A stretch of DNA of 64,000 nt from Clavaria fumosa (taxonomy: Eukaryota > Basidiomycota > Agaricomycetes > Agaricales > Clavariaceae): the NCBI GenBank assembly GCA_951802425.1, contig OX637794.1:496001-560000 (forward strand), read 5' to 3'. The notes under the pieces are model-generated. The model was not told where the DNA came from. It saw only the letters and a program-made list of their open reading frames with translations, and made no database searches. Made by a program: the position numbers and the translations under genes. Below are positions 32,063 to 41,789 of the stretch, one piece after another (the first letter of the stretch is position 1; each line of letters opens with the position of its first letter).

Positions 32063-33598
32063 TTACTTAGAGGACGACTCGCCAAGGAGGAGCATCCGGA
32101 GCAGCTCCGCTCCGGCCTTCACCTGGTCCGCCCCCCTCTCCATCATCTCCAGCGCCCTATCGAGCGCCTCCCTCCCGGACACCCCTCGCGCCACCTCCCG
32201 CTCCTTACCCTTCCGACTTGGTCCCGCCTCCGCCTTCTTCTTCTTTGCCGGCGGCTCCTCCACCAGCTCCACACTGGTATCCTCCTCAATCTCGTCCTCC
32301 TCCTCCGGCGTCGTCTCCTCGCGAACCGGTACCCGCGTCGCACCTCGCCTCGGCCTCTTACTTCCGCTCGCTCCCGCCGCCTTCGGACCTGTTCCGATAC
32401 GTTAGCAAATGCGGACCCGATACCTTCTCGACATACCTTCCGTTCCGGACACCGCCGCTCTCTCTGTTTTCGCTCCTGAAACACACCTATCATTTGTCTC
32501 ATCATGAAAAATAAAAAGAATACCACTTACCTCGCACAGCCGACAGACTGCACGATACCTTATACGTCCGGCACCACCGGCACGCTATCCCCTCCACTCC
32601 GTAGCACGCCCGCCACTTCCGGGTGCACTCCTTGCACCCCGGAACGTGCTCCTAATCATTATATCAGACGTCGAAAAAGCCTCACATATCTTAATTAACC
32701 ACTCACCTTATCTCCAGGCTGCCGCGCAGCCCGGGACTCTATGTCGCTCTTCGCCCCGCCTCTCCTCCCTCGCCCTCGCTCCGCTGCCTTCCGCCTCGCG
32801 ATCTCCACCCACACCGGAGTCGCCATCATCCGCGCACCGTCCCGGTGCACGAACATCGGCTCCTCCACCGACTGCTCGCCTCCCCCGGCCACCGCACTCA
32901 CCGCCGCCGCCTCGATAACACCGACGGGCGTCACCCCGTCGGTTCCCCACACGGTCCGATGACTGTCCGGATCCTCCCCTGCCGCCACCTCGTCCACACG
33001 CAGCTCTCCGGCGTCCGGTGATATCGTCGTCGTTGTTACCGCCGCTGCACCGGACTCCGCCGCTCCCGTCGTCGTCGTTGTTGCCGCCGCCGCCGCCTCG
33101 CCCTCGTCGTCGCTGTCACTTACGACAATTAAGCGCGCCCGGGCAAGGCGCGCCCTCTTCTCGGCAGCCCGCCTCTCCTCCGCCTCCGCCTCTGCTGCGG
33201 CCCGCTCAGTAGCCGCCCTCTCCTCGCTCGTGCGCTGTTTCTCGGCCTCGACCTCCTCCCGCCTTCTCGTCCGCTCAGCGGACCACTCGTCCCCGCGGAG
33301 CTTCCGCCACTTCTTGAGCCTTCGCGCGACCCGGACGAGTCCCTCGTCCACCTCCACGTCGTCGTCGATCGCTGCCACATATCCGGCAAGAAAATCGTCC
33401 TAAAAACGTTGTCAGTGCGATACAAAAAAGTACGAAAGATTCTCGTTCACGCACCGCGTCACCCGCATACGTCCCCACCCACTCCGCGCACTCTCCATCC
33501 TGCCCCCGATCCGGCAACTCCTCGCCCGGCGCCATGGCCTGCGCCTCGGTCATCGCCTGGACTGCGTTTCGAAAGATTGAAGAATCGAAGTTTTCCAT
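32063..33598 (-). CDS. Antisense Zn2Cys6 coiled-coil protein of element E (440 aa, five exons)
   Basis: Exons on the minus strand: 33598-33455, 33399-32707, 32651-32531, 32475-32437 and 32388-32063. All four introns are GT-AG, 48-55 bp. The joined length is 1323 nt (440 codons plus stop), with no stop inside. N-terminus MENFDSSIFRNAVQAMTE; an Ala/Glu/Arg-rich coiled-coil-prone segment at about 75-150; an acidic, Thr/Ala-rich middle; a perfect Zn2Cys6 cluster at about 285-313 (CKECTRKWRAC, CRWCRTYKVSC; CX2CX6CX7CX2CX6C); then SGSKRPRRGATRVP, an acidic patch, AKKKKAEAGPSRK and a C-terminal helix (ALEMMERGADQVKAGAEL). The start is 157 bp inside the 3' LTR and reads away from it. Introns match element B. 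A DNA-binding regulator is inferred; no effector domain was recognised. Confidence 0.82.
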
Positions 33599-33755
33599 TG
33601 TCGGAGAGTTGACGTGTTGCTGTCGCTGGAGAAAACACAAGGGTGTGTTTGGACCTATGTGCACCCACACGACGCGTACTTCACGATCAACAAACCGTTA
33701 TTTGGCCTTGTTTGGTTGCAACCGAGGGCGGTTGCATTTTCAGCCCCCGGGAGAA

Positions 33756-34673
33756 TGTAAGGACCATATGCGATCTAAACACGGAAACATGACAGATACC
33801 GACTATCCGGATGTTTTGCGATCCAAAGAAATTACGTGCGATACGAACCGATAACGATCCGACACCGTCCGATAACGACCGATAGTATCCGATACATGTC
33901 CGATGTCGGACACTTCGGTCTTCAATCCCCCGTGACGATCACAGCCCACCGCTCTCACACACCGCCCACGCCTCTCTATTTCACCTCTCCAGCACGGTCA
34001 GCGCTCGACATACACACTATTCCATTCCCATTCCTTTATTTCATATACCATGCTGTAAATTTCATATTATGATCCCTTTCAACCATTCAATCGTTTAAAC
34101 GTTTCAAACCCTTTGCAGTACCTTGTCCATTGTTCTTAGTACCCCTTTGCTGTACCAGCCCCACTTTCCTTCAGTTTATGAGCGGTCCGGACATTTGCTA
34201 GTTATCGGACATTTCATTCCTCCGAGCTACTCATTTCCCTTGTGATATAACTCCTTCATGTAACCCTTCACGCGACATGGCGCTGTTCCATGTGTTTTCC
34301 GGACATTTCCGTACATTCCAATTTGCTGTACTTACAGAACTGTACTTAAGTACACTCCGGACCTCTCTGAAATACAGCTTTCTGAACCCCTTCTCTCTGT
34401 TAGAAACCTCACCTAAGCTCACCCGTCGTCGCAACCTTCGATCCGCTGGCCTCCGTCGTTGCCGGCCCTTCGTCTTATCGCACCATCCTTATCGGATTTT
34501 ATCGGACACATAGCAGAATATCCCGGACACCGTATATTTCTATTTCTCACATATTTTGAATTCATACTCCACATCCTCAAGGGTGTTTGGTGAATCTCTA
34601 ACGCCTTACAGGAACCCCTGAAGGACTTGACTGTAATCAAGCAGTTGCAGCAAGAACCGTAATACCCACTACA
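33756..34673 (+). repeat. 3' LTR of element E (918 bp)
   Basis: It matches 26914-27831 in full apart from the one base noted at 34273. The preceding sequence cagcccccgggagaa is the likely plus-strand primer zone. On the opposite strand this LTR lies upstream of the antisense Zn2Cys6 gene and could supply its promoter. Confidence 0.95.
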
Positions 34674-36062
34674 CCGCCCAAAGCAATACCCTATGAAAAA
34701 GGAGTGGATGGACTCTTCAGACATGAAGGAAAGATCTGGGTACCCCAAGACCTGGTACACAAAATCCTGATGGAACTACACGACTCCCCACTTGGAGGAC
34801 ATCCTGGACCTGAAAAGACCTTGGAGAGTGTCACCCGACAATTTACATGGTCAGGAGTGAAGGAAGACGTAACGGAGTATGTGGCCGGCTGCAAGAAATG
34901 TCAAAGGACAAAACCTGACCGGACGAAGCGACGCGCACCCCTACACCTGCATGCAATACTGCCCTGCCCGTGGCACACCATCACTTGGGACCTTATCGGA
35001 CCACTATCAAAATCCGCTACGCATAATGCCATCCTTGTGATATGTGACAAACTCACAAAGATGACCCTACTGGAAGCCACGGACACGAAGCTTACAGCAC
35101 TAGGGGCAGCAAAAATCCTGCGGGACTGAGTACTTCACAGCCATGGAGTACCCTGCAAGGTGATAAGCGACCGAGGGTCCCAATTCGTCTCGAACTTCAT
35201 GGAGGAGTTCTATAAGATCATTGGCATAAAAGGAAACCCGAGTACGGCCTACCACCCACAAACCGACGGACAAACGGAAAGAATGAACCAGGAAATAGAG
35301 ATATACCTGCGCTCATACGTCGACTTCATGCAAGACGATTGGTCGGACTGGCTACCCACCGCGGAATTCGCCCTGAACAACCGACAACACTCCACTACCA
35401 AGTACAGCCCTTTCTTCTTAAACTATGGCTTTCACCCTCGTATGGGTGACATTAGCCTGCCCGATGTGCCGCACACCCCGGAAGCCTCTGACTTCACCAC
35501 AAAATTACAGAAAGCCAGAGAAAATGCCAAAAAGGCCATGGAGAAAGCCGCACAATACATGAAAACCAGCTATGATAAACATAAAAACAAAAAAACACTC
35601 GACTACAAAAAGGGAAACTTGGTCTGGCTGGATGCTACTAACCTAAACACTGAGCGACCATCAGAGAAACTCACCAATAGAAGGGTTGGCCCCTTCGTAG
35701 TAATAGAGAAAGTAGGACCGGCCACCTACCGACTCAACCTACCGGTCACATGGAAGATCCACCCAGTATTCAACGAGGCACTACTCACGCCGTATAAGGA
35801 AGGAAAGTTTCCTAACCAAACTCTGGATGAGCGCCCACCACCCGTGTTAATCGACGACCACCTACAGCACGAGGTAGAAGAGGTCCTAAAGAGCCGGAGG
35901 CACAGGCGCAAACTGCAATACCTAGTGAAATGGGCCAGCTACCCCCATGAAGACAACACATGGGAACCGAGGACAAACCTGAAGGACGCGGCCGAGGCCG
36001 TTGCGGACTTTCATCGAAAACACCCTGAGGCGGCATGTTCTCTCACAGTGTCTTTTGCCTGA
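34674..36062 (+). pseudogene. Element D integrase with chromodomain
   Basis: The frame resumes after element E: GHPGPEKTLESVTRQF and YVAGCKKCQRTKPD (HHCC), then TWDLIGPLS (first D). A TGA at 35127 follows ILRD. After it come ISDRGSQFVSNFMEEF (second D) and GQTERMNQEIEIYLRSY (E), the SH3-like C-terminal part (VGPFVVIEKVGPATYRLNLP) and a chromodomain (QHEVEEVLKSRRHRRKLQYL, VKWASYPHEDNTWEP). A single nonsense codon separates two otherwise intact halves. Confidence 0.9.
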
Positions 36063-36973
36063 GTGATCACACGCTCAGGGTCGAGCACTTAAAAAGAAAA
36101 ACCGCAAACGACTTCACCCACCGAACACCCTTCCCCCTCTCCTGTAAACATCTCCCTTCTCTCTACCATGCCGCCCGACCGTACCCCTCAGATCCCATGC
36201 CATGGGACCCCGGGACTGCCCTATTATGCCCGCCGAGCAGCGGAATGGCCGAACCGCCTACTGCGCCCGCCACCTGCCGAGACCACCTGCCAACGACCTG
36301 CGCTCGACTTGCGACCCGGGCCTGACCCACGAGGCACGCCACTGAGACTCGAACGCCCGCCATCATCCCCCTGCACAACTGCCCGTATGCGCCACATCTT
36401 GGACGCAGTGCGAATCCCCCACACATGACGAGTGCTGGGATTAGACCCCCCACCACTTATGACTGACGACCCCCCTGCACGGATGCCGCAATTTCGACAA
36501 AATAGAGAACTTCTGGAGCCCGAAGATGACGTCTGGCTCCGAAGGATGGCTGAACGGCTCAGTGTGAGTTTCAGCCGCGCAATGTGGACCGAACTGCGGG
36601 GACTGCAGTACGAACAACAATGGCGCATCCTCCGCACTTCCCCCGTCCTCGTTGAAATATGGCTCAATTCCCGGAGCACAAGATTATGATTCGAAATCCT
36701 GTTACCGCCCGAACCCATCTTGCAAGAAGAGTGGGCCGTACACCATAGCCGCACAGGTCCCCCCTGGGTCATACCCGTCACCACCGACGTGATGACCCCA
36801 TGGATCATCCCCGCCGATGCCTACAAACACCCTCTCATGCCCAATACACGTGACACCAGTATCAACCCCCCCACCGAACTCGAGCCACTGACCGAACCGC
36901 AACCGCGTGAATGCCAAGAGAGTCCGGAGGCCTAGCGGGCCCGTCGAGACGTCGGACCACTGGGAGGGGATTA
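36063..36973 (+). other. Element D 3' region with an extra sense frame
   Basis: Between pol and the 3' LTR are three short consecutive frames: 36168-36428 (Pro/Arg-rich), 36432-36689 (RQNRELLEPEDDVWLRRMAE, WTELRGLQYEQQWRILRTSP) and a frame from about 36694 to 36935 (PWVIPVTTDVMTPWIIPADA). The last two are separated by a single stop and may be one decayed protein of about 170 residues. They are in sense orientation, unlike the extra genes of A, B and E. No family was recognised. Confidence 0.45.
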
Positions 36974-37293
36974 TGTTAGACTTTCACCACATCACCCCCC
37001 CTTTTTCCACTCTTCACACCATGCACACACCCTTCCCCCTCACATATCACATGCCACATGCTCTCCCCCCTTCTATCCCATCACTATGACTCATGCCGCA
37101 CCTCACTGTCTACATGTGTCGGTTCCTCTCCATTGTGACTCATTGTGACTCATACCCTTGTACATATAAAGTAGCCATGCAAGTAACAACCTCCTTAGGT
37201 TGTTACTTCCTATCGCATCATCAGTTTGCTTCCATTCGGCCAACTCTACCTAAGTCCCTCGGATACTGGGAGTCAACCTGACATTTGTTGACA
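36974..37293 (+). repeat. 3' LTR of element D (320 bp)
   Basis: Aligns with 22496-22816 over its whole length and is followed by the tgggg duplication at 37294. Confidence 0.92.
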
Positions 37294-38260
37294 TGGGGTC
37301 ATCGAAGGCCTGCCTCAGGTCTGCGACGAAGTCCTCCCAAGTCCCTGCTACTCCAGCATTCAAAATCTCATCAGCTCTCATGCTATCTTGCTCAATGCGA
37401 AGAGAATCTTGTTGAGGTCAATAGCATATAGTCCCTGGTTGCCCAGGAACTGTAATCAGAGGGACCTAAGGAAGGTCCTGAAGTTCTTCTTATTGCCATC
37501 AAATGGGGCAATGGCTAGGTCCAGCCTCAGCATTTGGGCTGCAGGGACAGGGTCAGCCATTTCAGGCTCAGGCAAGGGCAGCGGTGAGGGTTCTGGTGGC
37601 GATGGACTTGTGGGTTGGGGTCACAGTTCTGGAGTTGCAGGTGGCTGTGGTGCTGGTGACGGTGCTGGTCAGACTAGGCACTCATCTAAAGTCGCGAAGT
37701 CTACAGGGGGCTTGGTAGGAACTGGTGGTGCTGGGGGGGATGGGGTTAACTGGTCAACAGATGAAGCCAATGGGGTGGTACTCATGGAGGATGAATTGCT
37801 CGTATCCGAGGAGGCTAAGTTCAGTCTGGATCTCCACAGAAATGTGCACCAGTTGGGTTGTTGGCTTGTCATTGTCAGAGTTTACATATTCCTCAAGGTC
37901 GTCGAGGTTGATGTCGATGGTGCTGTGGGCTGGTGACCTTGTACCTGAGGTCGCAGATTCTGGCAGAGCTGCTCTCAAGGCTTCTTTCAACCTCTCTTCT
38001 CATCTGCTCTGTTCCTGCGCATATAACCTAGCAAAGTAAGGTGTGAGTCATCTTTCTTTCTCTATAATCCAAAGTTTGAACAGGCATAGTTCTTGTGGTC
38101 TCAGCACCGCAGTTTCAGTCTCTGAGTAGTCTGATTCAGTTGGGGTGTCCAGGTAGAATTCTGTTCTTATGTGGCTATCAAAATACCTGCTCCAATATTT
38201 GTCTTCTCTGAAGTCCAGTACAGTGGTGAGCCACTTGTCCGTGATATCGTCATTATGCAT
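37294..38260 (-). pseudogene. Element C gag start and pre-gag frame
   Basis: gag begins at 37560 (MADPVPAAQMLRLDLAIAPF, then DGNKKNFRTFLRSL) and runs to the D insertion, with a stop and a frame change. Upstream, at 37570-38260, lies a counterpart of the pre-gag frame of element D. Its first part is MHNDDITDKWLTTVLDFRED and the later part has DINLDDLEEYVNSDNDKP and VHISVEIQTELS. It is broken by frame changes near 38040. Confidence 0.65.
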
Positions 38261-38370
38261 CAGGTATGCCAGGGCTATTCTCTCATTGTTCTGTTTCGCA
38301 CAATGGGCAGGGGAATGGGAAGGAAGCTAGGCTGACCAGGGTGGACAGGGTCAAGGTAGCTAGGGGTGGA

Positions 38371-38767
38371 TGTTGAAATTGTGTCAGTCCAGGATCCTCA
38401 CAGAGAGCATAAGGGGAAGTAACTTGATTTTAACATAAGGAACTACTGCTATTACATGGGCACTATATATACAAGGAGAGGGGGCTGTGTGGTGTGTGTG
38501 AGTCATGAGGATGAGAGCGAGGCTACACGCACTGAGTCATGAGGTATAGGGGAGGTGGATTAGGGTAAACGAGCTGCTAAATAAGGAAGGCAGCAGCGAG
38601 GTACAGATAGGGAATGCAGACAAGGGAAATACTTGGCGCAGGCTTGGCTGCCCAAGGGGAGACCTCAAGGTCGTGGGCAGTCACATGACTTTTCATCCAT
38701 CCCTCATTGCTGGTCTCTGGAGCACTCCGGAGTTCAGTGGTGGTGGCTTACATAAGCGATCCTGACA
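38371..38767 (-). repeat. 5' LTR of element C (397 bp)
   Basis: The minus strand starts TGTCAGGATCGCTTATGTAAGCC and ends GACACAATTTCAACA, with TG...CA ends. It lies directly upstream of the element C coding region. A tatatataca-like box lies near 38464-38473. The matching 3' LTR is absent from the window because C is truncated. Confidence 0.7.
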
Positions 38768-38870
38768 CCCCCACAGCCACACATCAGGAAAAAAAGTTCA
38801 AACAATATAGTACCATGTAGTCATGGTAGCAGCAGTAGCTCAGTAGCTAGTAACGAGTTATATAGACCCA

Positions 38871-39001
38871 GTAGATCCCATATATTGCTCTGTAGTAATG
38901 GTAGTTCCCATATATTGCTCTGTAGTAACAGTAGTTCCCATATATTGCTCTGTAGTAATGGTAGTTCTTATATATTGCTCTGTAGCACTGAGTAGATCCC
39001 A
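38871..39001. repeat. 30-bp tandem repeat, about four copies
   Basis: Units of catatattgctctgtagtaa plus about ten bases start at 38881, 38911, 38941 and 38971, an exact 30-bp period with a few changes. There are no unique spacers between copies, so it is not CRISPR-like. Confidence 0.88.
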
Positions 39002-39229
39002 TACAATGCACCAGAGTATACAAAGGACATAAATGTGATTCAATGGTACATGGTAGTTCACTTGTCTCAAATGGTAGCCCGGGTTGATACTACAGTAGAC
39101 TATGGTAGTGCTATGTGCCGCTTCCTGCTGCCACCACTGCTCCTTCCTTCCTCTGCACACCAGCCACCACAAAATCAATGGCCCAGGTCCCCGCTGTCAG
39201 TCTGGGACTGCAGTAGGGGGCCTGGGCCA

Positions 39230-40910
39230 TTGCTGCTGCTGCTGCCGCCGCCGCCGTCACTGCCATCGCCGCCGCCGCCGCTGTCACCGCCGTCACCGCC
39301 ATCGCCGCTGCCGTCACCGCTGTCACCATCACCGCCGCCGCCGTCGCTGTCGTTGCCGCCGTCGTTGCCACCGCCGTCGCCGCCATCGCTGCCGCCGCCG
39401 TCGCTGTCGTTGCCGCCGCCACCGCCGTCACTGTCGTTGCCGCCGCCACCGCCGTCACTGTCGTTGCCGCCGTCGTTGCCACCGCCGTCACCGCCATCGC
39501 CGCTGTCACTGCCGTCACCGCCATCGCCGCCGCCGTCGCCGCTGTCACCATCACCGCCGCCGCCGTCGCTGTTGTTGCCGCCGCCATCGCTGTTGTTGCC
39601 GCCGTGGTTGCCACCGCCGTCGCCGCCATCGCTGCCGCCGCCGTCGCTGTCGTTGCCGCTGCCACCGCCGTCGCTGTTGTTGCCACCGCCGTCACTGTCG
39701 TTGCCGCCGTCGTTGCCACCGCTGTCGCCGCCGCCGCCGTCGCTGTCGTTGCTGCCGCTGTCGCCGCCATCGCCGCCGCCGCCGTCGCCGTCATTGCCAC
39801 CGCCGTCACTGTCGTTGCTGCCGCCGTTGCCGTCGCTGCCGCTGCTGTCGCTGCCGTTGCTGTCGCCGCCGTTGCTGTCGTTGCCGTCGCCCTCGCCGTT
39901 GCTGTCACTGCCACCGCTGTCGTTGCCGCCGCCGTCGCCGTCGCCGTCGCTGCCGCTGCTGTCGTTGCCGCCGCCGTCGCCGTCACCGCCGCCGTCACTG
40001 TCGTGTCGCCGCCGCTGTCACTGTCGTTGCCGCTGCCATTGCTGTCGTTGCCGCCGCCGTCGCCGTTGCTGCCGCTGCTGTCGCCGCCGTCGCTGTCGTT
40101 GCTGCTGCCACTGCTGTCGCCACCGTTGCTGTCGTTGCCGCCGCCGTCGCTGTCGTTGCCGCCGCCGCCGCCGTCGCCGTCGCTGTTGTTGCCGCCGCCG
40201 CCGTCGCCATCGCTGCCGCCGCCACCGTCGTTGTTGCTGCCGCTGCCGTTGATGTTGCTGCCGCCGCTGCCACCCTCGCTGTTGCCGCCGCTGTTGCCGT
40301 CGCTGTTGCCGTCGCTGTTGCCGCCGCCGTCACCGTCGCTGCCGCCGCTGTTGCGTTGCTGCTGCCGCTGCCATCGTCGTAGTTGCTGGAGGAGAGAGGG
40401 AGGGGGAGGAGAGAGGGAGGGAGGAGAGGGAGGAGAGTGAGAGGGAGGAGAGTGAGAGAGAGGAGACGGAGAAGTGCCGCCGCCCTCACCATCGCCCTGT
40501 AGATTAAAAAAATGAAAAGAATCATGGAAAAAAGGGAGAGGGCGCACCTGGTGGCCCCTCGCTGAGGGTGCCGCCGCTGCCGTGGTTGTCACTGAAGGAG
40601 AGGGAGAGGGAGAGGGAGGAGGTGCCGCCGCCGCCGCCGTCATCGCTGGAGGAGAGAGAGAGGGTGAGGGTACTGCCGCCGTCGTCGTCATCACTGGAGG
40701 AGGGTGAGGGTGAGGGTGCTGCCGCCATCGTCGTCATCGCTGGAGGTGAGGGTGAGGGTGCCGTCGCCGCTGTCGTCGTTGCTGTGGATGGGAGAAAGGG
40801 AGGAGAGAGGGTGAGGGCGCCGTCGCCGCTGTCGTCGTTGCTGGGGATGGGAGAAAGGGAGGAGAGAGGGTGATGGTGGGAGGCGAGAGAGAGAACGACA
40901 AGTTCAACAC
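39230..40910. repeat. Trinucleotide minisatellite array (GCC/GTC) with purine-rich tail
   Basis: From 39230 to 40380 nearly every triplet is gcc, gtc, ctg or ttg in patterns such as gccgccgtcgctgtcgttgcc. From 40381 the strand turns into gggagg/gagagag blocks mixed with gccgccgtcgtc. All six frames stay open for long stretches purely from composition, so no coding call is made. The outer end (acaagttcaacacagagcatgtgac, near 40898-40922) resembles, in reverse complement, 48385-48416 inside the TIR element, so the two GC-rich arrays belong to one repeat family. Confidence 0.75.
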
Positions 40911-41223
40911 AGAGCATGTGACGACTTTCTGGGACGGCAATTCCCACCATGCCACAAGTACAGCAAGCTTACCAAATCAGTGACCCACAAATGTTCTGGC
41001 CCATTTCTCAGTCAATTCTCAAGCAATTCTCAAGATTTTTTTTTTTCATAAGACACTACTTGATCTGTAGATTAATGTGGATATGTCAAAAAAAAAATTG
41101 ATATTTTCTGTACTAATTTACCAAAATAAATGGGTACCTAGCTTTATCCAAGCTTTGAACACCTTTTTGGAGCAATCTTTTGGAAGAGATCATATTCATC
41201 CAAACTATCATGATTGATTTGAT

Positions 41224-41640
41224 GTGTATAAATATATTACTGTCAAGTTGCCATCCAAGCCCCAAGCTGATGAACAATTATATCAGATTCATGGAATGCC
41301 TGGCCATTCTAATGGACCATGCAAGCCAGCAACTCCACCATGCTTTGACACTACCTTGATCATTGAAAACAAATCACAGTGGAAAGAGGATGGATTAAAA
41401 GGTTAGTCTAAGGCTATCAATTGTCTACAATTTGATGTCAACTTCAACTAGGTCTTCATGTAGCAAGATTTTTGATCTTCCAAAGCATCTCATCAGCAAA
41501 ACAGCTCAGCTGAGTTGTCAGTATACTGTACCATTTCATTCAATTGACCTGTCATGCATCATGCACCTCCCCAAATTGGCCAAAAATCACACTGGTCACA
41601 CATCATTTGAGGAATTGGTCAATTTGTAAGGTGAAATTCC
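41224..41640 (+). pseudogene. Fragment of a Plavaka-like (basidiomycete CACTA-type) transposon protein
   Basis: The frame gives KYITVKLPSKPQADEQLYQI, then HGMPGHSNGPCKPATPPCFD and TTLIIENKSQWKEDGLKG. This wording resembles the C-terminal region of proteins encoded by Plavaka elements of Agaricomycetes (…GLRVAQVRVIFDLP…). A GT-AG interval (gttagtctaagg ... cttcaactag) follows GLK. The next piece continues LHVARF and, after a frame change, FDLPKHLISKTAQLS. The transposase core is absent. Assignment rests on remembered family wording. Confidence 0.5.
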
Positions 41641-41789
41641 CTTTTTGGGTGACAGTTACCTAATATATACTGGTGGAGGGGCAGTCAATTATCCCTCATG
41701 TGACACTTGACTTCTACTTTCAGTCAATTCAAAATTTGACCAGAGGAATGCATCACACCACCTGGTCAATTGAATGAAATGGTACAGTA
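41524..41789. repeat. Foldback repeat with 26-bp perfect inverted arms
   Basis: tactgtaccatttcattcaa plus ttgacc (41524-41549) is the exact reverse complement of 41764-41789. Inner sequence is non-coding. The left arm overlaps the end of the Plavaka-like scrap. No clear target-site duplication was seen. Confidence 0.7.

Larger units (their letters stand above)
26914..34673 (+). mobile_element. Element E: young, integrase-deleted Ty3/gypsy element with intact antisense gene
   Basis: Two 918-bp LTRs (26914-27831 and 33756-34673) differ at one position noticed by eye (T at 27431, C at 34273). The 4-bp flank ccgc repeats at 26910-26913 and 34674-34677. It contains an intact gag-protease frame, RT and the first part of RNase H. 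A junction to poly(A) at 31902 follows where B has the rest of RNase H, integrase and spacer, and then a complete opposite-strand Zn2Cys6 gene. Near-identical LTRs mean recent insertion, although E has no integrase of its own. That implies mobilisation in trans or loss after insertion. Confidence 0.93.
22496..37293 (+). mobile_element. Element D: chromodomain Ty3/gypsy element, inserted in C and split by E
   Basis: LTRs at 22496-22816 and 36974-37293 share TGTTAGACTTTCACC starts and TTGACA ends. Flanking duplication is tgggg (22491-22495 and 37294-37298). Inside, in order, are a pre-gag frame, gag, protease, RT, RNase H, the E insertion, integrase with chromodomain and an extra 3' frame. Removal of E plus one ccgc restores the reading ANTIPPKAIPYEKG across the junction. 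Several nonsense codons show the copy is inactive. Confidence 0.92.
18544..38767 (-). mobile_element. Element C: decayed Ty3/gypsy element, interrupted by D (and E) and two MITEs
   Basis: From right to left: 5' LTR (38371-38767), a pre-gag reading frame, gag (start at 37560) and its continuation at 22495 after element D is removed, zinc knuckle, protease, RT, RNase H and the start of integrase. The gag reading crosses the insertion of D cleanly (...RQAFDDP / NITATALNDIAKLK) once one tgggg copy is dropped, which proves that D inserted into C. The left end is cut inside integrase by element B, so no 3' LTR is present. Confidence 0.85.

Noticed and set aside
31903..32479. C-terminal extension of the element E pol frame past the poly(A)
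   Set aside because: The frame runs by chance through the deletion junction and antisense-gene sequence; it has no counterpart in B and Lys/Arg/Ser/Leu-rich composition.
38871..39001. Possible CRISPR-like array
   Set aside because: Units are directly adjacent 30-bp tandem copies without spacers, in a eukaryotic genome.
39111..40694. 527-codon Ser/Gly/Asn- and Ala/Thr-rich open frames on both strands
   Set aside because: Long frames are open in all registers because the sequence is a GC-rich triplet array; no start context, introns or domain support a gene.
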